64,000 nt of DNA. Source: Euglena gracilis (Eukaryota > Euglenida > Euglenophyceae > Euglenales). Position numbers and translations under genes: made by a program. Of the stretch, positions 54,901-64,000 are shown piece after piece. Positions within the stretch are counted from its first letter, which is position 1; each line of letters starts with the position of its first letter. Under the pieces are notes generated by a model that searched no databases, was not told where the DNA came from, and worked only from the letters and a program-made list of their open reading frames with translations. Location: the NCBI GenBank assembly GCA_039621445.1, contig CP154956.1:47473291-47537290 (forward strand), read 5' to 3'.

Positions 54901-56780
54901 GTTTTGGGTTATTTGGGATTTTATGTGCCACAGACCCCTTGTACGTGCTTTGGCTTGTGTATGCCAATGGCTGTGTGCTTTGGTAAAAAATTCTACTGCA
55001 CCTCGTTTTGGGATTGACCCAAAATGGCCCGAAATGGCCCGAAATGAAGATATCGACTCCAGATGTCTACCGCAGTCTTTCCAAACGCGTTTTTGCAAGC
55101 TTGAAGAATTTTTTTTGTGATTTTCCTGAAGTTGTGCAAAATTCTGCAAAACACCGGAAATTATCACAAAGTTTCATTTTGATATTGCTTTTTATTGCTT
55201 TTTGTGCAAAGATAACAAAACCCAGACGTCTGTGAAATTTCTGTCTTCTAGCTATTACTTTTGTAATGAATTGGTTTGCAGCAGACAATTTTTTTTGTGA
55301 ATCGGCTTGATCATTTTCTCAGTGATTTGGTGTGTCAGCAAAACGAAAATGATTTTGATGCGTTGTTTTGGTGGGTGGGTAGGTGGATCCAGACCCCTCA
55401 GGTCCTTAAACAGCCTCTCCCCAGTGCCTTCTTCTTTTCAGTGGGGGAGGGGATTTAAAAGGCATGTTTTGGATTGGTCATCCCAAGGGGGTGGGTTATG
55501 TATGGGAAGGGGGTTAGATGGGTTCATGCACAATTGGCAGGTCGGAAAGGCTCCGCCCCCGGCAGGTCTCTTTCGACGCGCTGGGGCTGTCTTGCATCAA
55601 CGAGAGCTCTGGCAAAGATGCAGATGCCCCAGCCAGCAGATAGTGGCGATGTTATGTGGGAATTACATCATCTGTGGCGAATTTTGTGCAAATGGAATGG
55701 AACAGGCAAAAAAAGACCTAACATTCAGAAGTGGGGAATGATGCACCTAAATCCCGCGGGATTTTTTTGCTATTCTTTTGAAGGAAGTTCACACACTCCA
55801 GGGCAGCAGGGGGGGGAAATATGCAAGTTGCATAATTTGCATATTTTTTGTGTAATTCAAAAACGGGACACATAAAAAAACGAATAACACAATGTCTTGT
55901 AATTTTTTTTAAAAAGCCCAAAAATGTGAATGCACCAAAAAAATGAACACCAAAAGAAAACCTGGCGCAAACTGCAAAGCGTCATGGTTGGTTTGCCCAG
56001 TTGTATGCACTCACATTTCATTATGAAACTGCGCAAATGTAAAATTTGTTCAAAATTGTGTTGTGTTCAATTTCCAGTTGTCTGGCAGAGCATTTTGCCT
56101 GTGTAACTGTTCTTAAAGCACCAGACAAGCAAATTATGCAAAAAAAATGCAAAAATGCGACTTTTCGCAAACACTTTAGAATGCAAAAAAATGAGCATGC
56201 AAACCCTCCAGCAAAAAAGCGTACAGTCCCGGGGAGGTCCTGAAGCAATTTTTATGCAACTCATTTTTTAGGTCAAAATCTTCCTTCAGCAGCTTTCGCG
56301 GTTGATTCAGCAGCATTTTACCTGCTTCAGCTGCAATGCCAAGCGCGGCACTCGAGGAACAGAATATTCCCTGGTGCCTTTCTCTGGCTGGGGCACCTGC
56401 TGGCCGTTGTTCTCTTGTGTTCGAAGCCGCTTGATCGCAACGACCGCGCGTACTGGACCGTGACGATCCACCAGTGCACGGAGATGGACGTCGGGGTGTC
56501 CACCCTGTGGGAGGGGCACAACCTGATGCAGTACGGTCAGCCCGCCCTCACCCTCCTGTCGACTGTTGAGCTGTATATGCCTGCATGTGTGCGCGCGCAT
56601 GCGTGATCGCGCGCGTGTGTGTGGTTTGTGTGGTGTGTTTGTGTGCGTGTATGTGTGTGGGATGTGTGTGTGTGCGTGTTCGTGTATGTTTGTGTGGGGT
56701 GTGTGTGTGCGCGTGCGTTTGTGTGGGGGTGTTTGTGTGTGGGGGGTGTTTGTGTTCGTGTATGTGTGTGTGGGGTGTGT

Positions 56781-56837
<57 letters not shown>

Positions 56838-59508
56838 CGCGCGCGCGCGTGCGTGCGCGTGTGTCCTGAACCCCGCCCCCCGCGTCCCATCCCTCTGCCC
56901 CTCCCCAAGCTGAGGGTTGGTTGCCGGCGTGTGGAGCTATCTGGAGGTGGGCGTCATCCAACAGCTGCTGCTGCCGGAGGGCAGCCACTCCCCCGAGGGC
57001 CGGAAGGAGAAGCTGAACTCGTACGAGTACGCTGCGGAGGAGGTTCCTGTCTGCCCTTGGCTGGGGCAAGCCTGTCTCAGACTCGCAGTCCTGCGAGCAT
57101 TGTGAATCTGCGGTGGTGGGCACACGCAGCGACGTTGAAGCCAAAGAAGCAGTCCAGACATTCCAGCCCCCCCCCCGCCTCCCGCAGGTGAGCGCCATCC
57201 CCTGCGAGCCGTTTGCCTCGGGGGACGTCATCGCTGTGTTCTACGACGGCCCGCAGGACCGCCTCTCATTCTACCGCAACGGCGCGCTGCAGCACACGTT
57301 CGTCGGCTTGTACTGCCTGCCGGAGGCGCGAGTCTCCCCCCAGGCCGCTCTGCCTGCTTTCATGGCAGCCCCCCTGGCGATGAATGCCGGTGCCTCTGAC
57401 AAGGTTGAAATTTGTATGGGTCCGACCCGCATGAAAATTTTTGGTCGGTGTTGTTGAAAGGCTTTGGTTTTGATAGCGCGAAGGTTCCAAATTAAGTCAT
57501 AAAATTTGTCCACCCCAGCCTTTTTCAACGTTTTGGCGAAGGTTCGTCAGCAAGCTTGTCCGACACAATGCGTGCGGTTTCGCGATGATATCCCTCCCCA
57601 TGACCTGGCGGAGCCCTGCCCCTGGCAGTGAGGGAGGTGAGGCAATCAAAAGGCGGTTCCAGTGACCAGGCTTTTATTGCACATAATGATGAAGACAATG
57701 AATTGGAGGTTTTTGGATGGAGGAGGGGGACAAATACCCCCAAGCAGGTCATGTGTGTGTATTCTAGGAGTACATCAGTATCGCTTGTGATTATCGAAAA
57801 ATTCGTGTTTGGATCTCAGAACAAAGTGCGTGCCTTTTTTCACAACTTCGGGAACTCCGAGGGGATATCCAATGTCATGCCTGGCTTTTTTGGGTTTTTC
57901 AATGGAGAAGAAAACGGGCAAACAAAGCCAAAACAATCAATGCAAAAATGATGGTCCATAATTTCCCTGAACGTCGAACCAAAAATTAGCCAAATTGGTC
58001 CAAAAGAAACCATTTTGGAAAACATGAAACACCCAAAGGTTCTGTTTGGCAACCCAGGATGATTTCTAGTGACCCCCACAAAATCAACACTATTTTTTCC
58101 CTGAAAAAAAATTAAATGCTTATTTGATTTCAGGTGGTTTTAAAAATGAAATTGAATGCGACAATGGAAAATCTGTGTTTGAAAACACAGAGCAAGTCCC
58201 CACTCAAATGTATCCTTGGGAATATCGCTTTCCGAGTTTAAAACCCGGTACAAACATGCATTTGGTTTGGGTGGGTATTATCTTTGTCTCCCGAGAACTT
58301 TTTATGGCTTCGCCACACCGTGCTGTGTTATTGGTGTCAGAGTTGGGCCGGCGCTCTGCCCGGCAGCGGCCTGGCCACAGCCCACCTGTGCCTGCCTCGC
58401 CCGTCACGTCCCCGCGCCCGTCGGGCAGCCGGCGGGGCCGGCGGGAGCGGCTCGTGAACGCCTCCGGCGCGGACCCGCTGCACGCGTACGGCCCCATCGC
58501 CCCGGTGGTCGGCCGGCGCGGCACCGCCCGCGTCCTCCCCAGCCTGCTGCTCTTCCCCGCCGTCTCCCTCTCCTCTGCCCAGGCCGGTCCGCAGCTTACG
58601 GGGTGATTCGCGTTGGGCAAGCCGCCTCTGTCTGCTGAATGCACGTTCACTCTGGACGTTGACAATCCTTCTCCTTCAGACGTACCTTCGCGCTTTTGGA
58701 CGAAACGGTTTCGGCAACTCTTTTCTGAGCTTCTGGCTTGGTCAGAAGTTCAGGGTGAAGCGCGTGCCAATATTCTGTCGCGTGCTGGCGGGCCTGCGGC
58801 CAAACTGGACAGTGTCTCCTTCGCCTTTGAGCCCCCGCTGTGGTCGCCGGACACCCACCAGTACTTCCCTCGGGCCTTTGCCCGCATGGTGCCCGCCCAG
58901 AGACTTTTCAAAGGTTTGTGAACCGGGGGGGGGTCGGTCAGGGTTGAAGGCGGGAGGGTGTATGGGGTGCATACACCCTCCCGCACCCTGGCCACTTGCC
59001 AACGGGTCCAGACCGACCCAGGGGGGGGGGGTACTCGGGACCCCGCCAAAGGTCAAATTTTCCGTCCAGCGTTTTGTGCGTGGCACTTTGCGCCGGGCAA
59101 AAATCTGTCATTCGGTTTATTTTCTGATGATTACAATCATGGGTTGGATTTGGGTTTGCACTTGTACCATGTCCAACAACCCGCGTCCAACGATTCCCCC
59201 CACCCCGGTCGGAGGACAGTGGCTACTGGTCGTTGGTCATGATTTTTTTTGGACCCTGTTCTTGTCGTTGTAACCTCATAGTTAGCCCTGCGCTTTCATT
59301 GGGGAGGGTAAAGGGTGGCTGATGGGGGATGGGGGGTGTGGGGGTGTGATCCTGCCCCCCCCCTTGTGGTCCGTTGACAAAAGCCGCTGTGCCCGCCGTC
59401 CTCTTCGCCCTGGAGAAGCACTACCGCCTGCCCCGTGCGACGGTGGTTGCCATCCTGCAGGGCGTCGGCACCGGCTTCCAAATGATCGCCATCCCGGCCC
59501 TGGGGTGA
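51912..59508 (+). CDS. ubiquitin-E2-like (UEV-type) and SPRY-like domain protein
   Basis: Plus-strand exons, edges partly tentative: 52142-52189, about 53877-53990, 54254-54633, 56427-56535, about 56924-57042, 57188-57403, about 58341-58590, 58681-58913 and 59384-59508 (TGA). They encode an E2 N-terminal helix (AKRIQKEWDDLVEKG), an E2 core (FRWVVSFGKG, LTLEVEFPRNYPFSAPHV, DWTPRMTVRTLL), then SPRY-like strands (YWTVTIHQCTEMDVGVSTLW, FASGDVIAVFYD, LSFYRNGALQHTF) and a C-terminal part (LWSPDTHQYFP, then AVPAVLFALEKHYR). The HPN and catalytic Cys loop of active E2 enzymes is absent, so a UEV-like noncatalytic role is inferred. The last junction fits in phase. A leader-like Pro-rich segment at 51.98-52.14 kb is unproven. 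The E2 assignment is good, the full gene model fair. Confidence 0.7.
52274..53853. mobile_element. 1.58-kb Mutator-like nonautonomous transposon
   Basis: AGGCACCTATAG (52274-52285) and CTATAGGTGCCT (53842-53853) are perfect 12-bp inverted ends. GGTGCCGACC flanks both (52264-52273 and 53854-53863), a 10-bp target duplication in the range of Mutator-like elements. Tandem ten-mers of the type CCTAAAATGG lie inside each end (52283-52440, 53744-53825). No transposase ORF. It sits in the E2-like gene next to the AKRIQKEW exon. Confidence 0.88.
56600..56865. repeat. (GT)n microsatellite in intron
   Basis: About 260 bases of GT with GC and GGGT interruptions between two SPRY-like exons. ORFs across it (Cys/Val strings) are repeat products. 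Confidence 0.95.
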
Positions 59509-60266
59509 CTTCGGCGGCCCTGCCCCGCCCCGCCCCGCCCAGCCCTGCCAATGCAAGTCGGTGCTCCGGCACGCGCTCTGATGCCTTTCCACGCCTGCTG
59601 CCTCAGCGTTGCCAGGGGCCGCGAAGGGTCACTGGCGTGCTTGACCACCGCACCCTCCCTCCCTCCCTCACTGAAGTCTTAAGTGCTGGCTGGATACTGC
59701 CGTTTGAGGTCTAGTGAAGCCCTATTTCCCCTTTTCGCGCACGAAATCAAGGCCGGGGCACGGTACACCTCCGGAAATCCCCCCAAAAAGCTTTCCGCTC
59801 TTGGCACCAAAACCCATACCTGGTGGAGGGGGGGGAATCCACCTCGGGCACAACCTTCAACGAAGTCCTGCATAAAATGTTATAAAACTTTCCATTTCAA
59901 GCACTGGCCTCCTCAGAGGTTGTTTTTATGACGGAGCGGGCTCCGCAACTCTGGAACGCCCCCCAGGGGAAAGAGAAAGACACCTCGGGCTCCGCACTTT
60001 GCCCTTGTGAGGCCATGCCTTGCTCGCCGGCGGTGTTGTTTGGATTGTTTGCTGCGTTGGGTTAGGAGTCCCTGCTTAGTGCCTTTCTTCGCCGGAGTTG
60101 GCTGATTCCTAATCTTGCCCTTCGACACGGAAGAAGACAGAAACTTTCAAAGAACAGAGTTGGAAGAGATCAAAAGAACACAATATCAAGATTCAGAACC
60201 TGTAGAACCTGCAGAATATCAAATTCAAGAAATTTTTTCAACTTTGACATTGGAAGTCAATGCAGA

Positions 60267-63200
60267 ATGTGGAGAACGAAGTGGAATTATCAAGTCGACA
60301 ACCTGGACAAAGTGCAGAACAAGAAGCGCCAGCTGGAGAACTTGGAGATGCGGTTTCAACGTGGCGAACCGTGGCCATCACTTCCCCCCCACCACACATC
60401 TCAGCAGAAAAAATTTTTCAGCAGCAGACAACCACACACAGTGATGGCCATGGACCCTGGCAAACAGTGGGCAAAAAGCCCAGGCGACAACGAAAGACAT
60501 TGGGTACCCAGGGTCAAGACCCATCACATTTCAAATTGGGGTTCAAGAAACCTGCAAGATTGGCAGGCCCAGCCCAGAGACCAAAAGCCCCAGCCCACAG
60601 GGCAAATGTCCCCAACCTATCAAGATGGAATCAGGGACAAGGGGGCCAGTCAAACATTGGGAAGCCAGCAAATGGCCCAGCAGGAAGGGGCAAAAAAGGT
60701 CTGTACCGACCAGCTTTTTCAAATTCAGCCCACAACCCCATTCCAGGGGGGAAGGGGGTGGCCCAGCAACAGGGCTCCCCCAGATTTCAATTGGGCATGG
60801 CAAGAAGCCAGAACTTACAGCCCCGGCCATGGAGGCCAGAACAAAGGGGGCTTGGGCCAAGATGGCCAATACAAGGGCTATGGCAGCCATACAAGGGGTG
60901 GACCTCCAGAGGCCCCCCAGAAGCTAAAGGGCAGCCCCCCAGGGGCTTTGTATTTAACAAATGCCCAGCCCCAGGAGGAACAGGGGGAAGGGGAAGGACC
61001 CCCACAAGTATTTATTCATCAACCTTCAAATCTCCCAGTGAAATCAAGAAGGGGGGGACCCACAGAGGCCCCCCTATGGTATGGCTACCAACACCATCAT
61101 CATCAAGGAGGCCTGATAGGCAAAACAGGGGCATTAAGCCCTATGGTATGCATTCCAACAACAAGATGCTCCAGAGAGAGAGTGAGAAGAGAGGAGAGTG
61201 CATGCACACCCCCCCAAGAACATTTGCTTTTTCCAAGGGCTCAAGCCCTAGGGGCTATAGGGGCTGTGAAATGTCCAACACCCCCCACCCAACCCCCAAA
61301 CAATCATCTGATTCAGGAAATAAATTCCATGGAGGAAAAATGGGGAGATACCCCCCTGTACCAGAGACTTCAGAAAAGTCTAAAATGGTGGTCAAAAAAT
61401 GCCCCCCCAGCAACATGTCAATTAATCAAAAATGGAATTCAACCCCCCTGGGTAAATCCCCCAAAATTGTCCACACACCCAAAACCCAGGGCCAATCTGG
61501 ACCTGAACCAGGCAGAAAAAATTCTGCTGGATTACGAAAAAACTGGGTCAATAAAACGAGTTTGGGATTCAGAATCCCAACATTTAATCCCATGGTTTCT
61601 AATTTCGAAACCAGAGGGGGGAACAACAAAATGGAGAATGATCAGCGACTGCAGAGAAATAAATCAGCAGTTTCAAGTAAAACCTTTCAGGCTGGATCAT
61701 ATCCAGCACATTTTCCCAGTTTTGGAAAAAGGCCACTGGGCAGCAAAAATAGACCTGAAGGATGCCTATTTCCATATTCCATTAAGTCCTGGCCTAAGGC
61801 CATTTTTAAGGCATCAGGTAGGGGGGCAGACCTGGGAATTTCAAACAGGCTGCTTTGGGCTAAATGTAATGCCCCAAATTTTCATGTCAGTAATGAAGAC
61901 ATTCGAAAAACTGTGGAGAAAAAGGGGCATCCAGGTCTTTATTTACCTGGACGACATTTTACTGGTGGCCCCCACCCAAAACATTTTGCAAAATCACCTG
62001 AACAGAGTTGTCAAAGATTTGCTGGATTCTGGGTTCAAAATCAATGTGAAAAAGTCTACCCTGCAGCCCACCCAAGTGGTAACCCACCTGGGTTTTCAAC
62101 TGAACTTCCAGGAAGGAAAGTTACAAGTACCCCCCCAGAAAGTCAAAACTATAAAAAAGGAGCTGGGGAAAATCGTGAAAAAAGATTACATGTCAAAAAG
62201 GCAGTTGGCTGCCATTTTGGGTCAAATAAGATGCAATCTAATGGCCCTGCCCTTTTTAAGGGCTTTTACAGACACCCTGGCAAATTTTTTGGTGGCAAAG
62301 TCCACAGCCCCCTGGGACTCAAAACACCCCATTTCCCAGGAAATCAAGGCCCAATTAAGGGAAATAAAAACTCTATTGGACACCTGGGGGGGCAGACCCT
62401 TCCCCCAAAATGCAACCAGAGAGTTGCACTCAGACAGCAGCACCCAGGCCTGGGGGGGGCTGGACATCCACACAGGAGAAATTGTGCAGGAATTTTGGAG
62501 AAAAGACTCCATTTTACACATCAATGTAAAGGAGCTCAGTGCAGCAATCAGCACTGTGAAAAGTTTAAGCAAACCAGGAGAAACAGTTTCTTTGTCTGTG
62601 GACAACCAGGTAATCTACTATTACCTAACAAAAGGTGGGGGCAGAAAAGACCCCTTCAACAAAATGCTGAGACCCTTTTTCAAGTGGTGCATGGAGCACC
62701 AAGTAAACCTCCAAGTCAACTGGGTGCCTTCAAAGGAATGCCTAGCAGACCCCATAAGCAGATGGGAAATGGACAGGGGGGATTATTCTTTAGACCCCCA
62801 ACTTTTTCAATGGTTAAGACAGCAATTCCAAAATTTCATAAATCTGGAAACAGATTTATTTGCCTCCCCAGGCAACAAAAAACTGCCCAATTTTGTGGCC
62901 AGGTGGCCACATTGGGAGGCCACAGCAGTAAATGCACTACAATGTCCACTGGACAACATGGGGGATCTTTATGCAAACCCCCCCTGGTCAATAATCCAAA
63001 AATTTCTGCCCAGGTTGAAAATGTTTCCCCAGACCAAAGTTTTGATGGTCACCCCCTACTGGGATTCAGCCACATGGTGGCCCCAATTAATAAAAATGAA
63101 AGTACCAGGGACCCCCTGCCTGAAAATCACCCCCTACAGGGGTATGTTCACCAATTGCAGGGGGGAACAAATGCCACCCCCCAGGTGGCCCCTACTTTGC

Positions 63201-63284
63201 ATGATTTGCTCAGGCAAATTTTGGAGGGGAAACAAATTCAGGTTAAAACCATTGAAGATTTCCTGGGGAGAAACCCCAGTTTAA
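60267..63284 (+). CDS. DIRS F polyprotein: gag-like, RT, RNase H, DIRS-type domain
   Basis: A 1005-codon frame without stops. Residues 1-350 are Gly/Pro/Gln/His-rich and gag-like. RT spans about 395-660, with KMISDCREINQ-type start (WRMISDCREINQQFQ), WAAKIDLKDAYFHIPL and FIYLDDILLVAP (YLDD, 560-563). RNase H spans about 715-860, with ELHSDSSTQAWGG (Asp723), INVKELSAA and WVPSKECLADPISR. The DIRS-type domain starts at Asp863 (DLFASPGNKK) with LYANPPWSIIQ (Tyr902) and KVLMVTPYW. RT and RNase H make element DNA; the last domain has no proven function. The start at 60267 is the first codon read as Met; an overlapping ORF at 60115-60444 may be part of the leader. The intact frame suggests recent activity. 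Confidence 0.92.
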   Translation: MWRTKWNYQVDNLDKVQNKKRQLENLEMRFQRGEPWPSLPPHHTSQQKKFFSSRQPHTVMAMDPGKQWAKSPGDNERHWVPRVKTHHISNWGSRNLQDWQAQPRDQKPQPTGQMSPTYQDGIRDKGASQTLGSQQMAQQEGAKKVCTDQLFQIQPTTPFQGGRGWPSNRAPPDFNWAWQEARTYSPGHGGQNKGGLGQDGQYKGYGSHTRGGPPEAPQKLKGSPPGALYLTNAQPQEEQGEGEGPPQVFIHQPSNLPVKSRRGGPTEAPLWYGYQHHHHQGGLIGKTGALSPMVCIPTTRCSRERVRREESACTPPQEHLLFPRAQALGAIGAVKCPTPPTQPPNNHLIQEINSMEEKWGDTPLYQRLQKSLKWWSKNAPPATCQLIKNGIQPPWVNPPKLSTHPKPRANLDLNQAEKILLDYEKTGSIKRVWDSESQHLIPWFLISKPEGGTTKWRMISDCREINQQFQVKPFRLDHIQHIFPVLEKGHWAAKIDLKDAYFHIPLSPGLRPFLRHQVGGQTWEFQTGCFGLNVMPQIFMSVMKTFEKLWRKRGIQVFIYLDDILLVAPTQNILQNHLNRVVKDLLDSGFKINVKKSTLQPTQVVTHLGFQLNFQEGKLQVPPQKVKTIKKELGKIVKKDYMSKRQLAAILGQIRCNLMALPFLRAFTDTLANFLVAKSTAPWDSKHPISQEIKAQLREIKTLLDTWGGRPFPQNATRELHSDSSTQAWGGLDIHTGEIVQEFWRKDSILHINVKELSAAISTVKSLSKPGETVSLSVDNQVIYYYLTKGGGRKDPFNKMLRPFFKWCMEHQVNLQVNWVPSKECLADPISRWEMDRGDYSLDPQLFQWLRQQFQNFINLETDLFASPGNKKLPNFVARWPHWEATAVNALQCPLDNMGDLYANPPWSIIQKFLPRLKMFPQTKVLMVTPYWDSATWWPQLIKMKVPGTPCLKITPYRGMFTNCRGEQMPPPRWPLLCMICSGKFWRGNKFRLKPLKISWGETPV

Positions 63285-64000
63285 AACGTTATCAGAGTGC
63301 TTTTGCACTTCTGTGGGTAATTTTGGAACACATGGGGGTGCCCCCCCCTGAAGCCACCACTGACCAAGTGGCTGACGCTTTAATACAATTATTCCAATTT
63401 TCCAAGGCCCAAGCCCGTAATGCATACAGTGCAATGCTTTTGATTCCTGGGTTTGGTGGACTGAGATTCCACACCCTATTAACCCCCTACAAGAGGCTTT
63501 GGAACCAAAATCTGGAGAAGTATGGGGCATTTTGGGATCCCCTCCCAATCCTCCTGGGGCTGGCCAAGGCCCCTATGCCCACTGATATTTGTACATTGCG
63601 TACCCAGCTGATTTTTTGCTCACGAGTTCTCTGTTTATATCGATCCTCTGACTTGGCACAAGTCAAACGAACCACCAGTGTGTTGGGTAGGGCACCCTAC
63701 ATCAAAATTAAGCGTAAAGGGCAAAAATTTCACAACTGGGAGAGGGTTGTGTCCATACCCCAATGTCCCCAAATAAGCCCATTTCATTTAATGATGTGTT
63801 ATGTGGCTGCCACACGTTCATTCGTCAGACCTGGGGGCCCCCTCCTAATTTCATTAAAACCCCCCTTCAGAGCCATAAGTGCAGACACTGTTGCTTCTAT
63901 CACAAAAGAATTTTTGGCCAAACATGGGGTGACTCCCCAGGTGTGGGGGGCCCACTCCACCAGAGGGGCAGGAGTTGGTTTACTGAAAAAATTGGGCCTT
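63241..64000 (+). CDS. DIRS F tyrosine recombinase, 3' end outside window
   Basis: In the frame with codons starting at 63242, overlapping the end of the polyprotein, the sequence is open to base 64000. It reads EDFLGRNPSLKRYQSAFALL (N-terminal helices), MLLIPGFGGLRFHTLL, CLYRSSDLAQVKRTTSVLG (catalytic Arg in YRSSDL), YIKIKRKG (Lys of the beta hairpin), and AHSTRGAGVGLLKK (HxxR, 63952 onward). The nucleophile Tyr lies beyond the window. Tyrosine recombinases of DIRS elements integrate circular DNA without a target duplication. Overlap of the RT and recombinase frames is usual for DIRS elements. This copy looks intact as far as seen. Confidence 0.92.

Larger units (their letters stand above)
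59979..64000 (+). mobile_element. DIRS-like retrotransposon F, best-preserved copy, cut by window end
   Basis: The leader starting CACCTCGGGCTCCGCACTTT (59979) matches the leader of element C. It is followed by a gag-like region, RT, RNase H, a DIRS-type domain and a tyrosine recombinase, the DIRS order. The element begins 470 bases after the stop of the E2/SPRY gene. No terminal inverted repeat partner can be seen because the right end lies outside. Confidence 0.88.

Overview
This window is eukaryotic nuclear DNA. Genes with GT-AG (and two GC-AG) introns are spread over long AT-rich introns, exons are short and GC-rich, and most of the rest is retroelement and DNA-transposon debris. The sequence does not fix the species. 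GC-rich exons, repeat-filled introns and co-resident chromodomain Ty3, DIRS, hAT-like and Mutator-like elements would fit an alga or another protist. The genetic code looks standard.

Layout. 1-9.3 kb: a decayed Ty3/gypsy chromovirus on the plus strand (coiled-coil region, gag with a zinc knuckle, protease, a DIRS-type domain of unknown role, reverse transcriptase-RNase H, integrase with a C-terminal chromodomain). It is followed by a Cys/His-rich ORF of unknown function (9.5-11.8 kb). This stretch is rich in small perfect hairpins, many with a TATTAC-type loop. 13.1-25.9 kb: two retroelements tangled by a rearrangement. One is a Ty3-like element B, with integrase, RNase H and RT on the minus strand but gag, a Pro/Gln linker and a cytosine-methyltransferase-like domain on the plus strand. 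The other is a DIRS-like element A, whose tyrosine recombinase is cut in two at 19152 (minus) and 24543 (plus). 26-30 kb: no gene; a 1.5-kb TA-rich microsatellite region with an inverted repeat. 30.9-35.6 kb: two partial DIRS elements (C and D, minus strand), C carrying a tRNA-like SINE.

35.9-39.7 kb: the 3' exons of a PUS10-type pseudouridine synthase. 41.3-51.4 kb: a WD40-repeat gene, preceded by two unassigned exon-like segments. 51.9-59.5 kb: a gene joining a ubiquitin-E2-like domain without a recognisable catalytic cysteine to a SPRY-like domain. All three host genes are on the plus strand, and their introns hold MITEs, foldback elements, dispersed repeats and a 1.58-kb element with 12-bp terminal inverted repeats and a 10-bp target duplication. 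60.0-64.0 kb: the best-preserved DIRS element (F), cut by the window edge inside its tyrosine recombinase.

The retroelements are parasitic. The only likely host functions seen are tRNA modification (PUS10), a WD40 scaffold and a ubiquitin-pathway-like protein. The points most worth following are the methyltransferase-bearing retroelement and its exact rearrangement with DIRS A, the hairpin-dense first element, and the domain shared by Ty3 and DIRS elements. All boundaries were read by eye; no database search was run.
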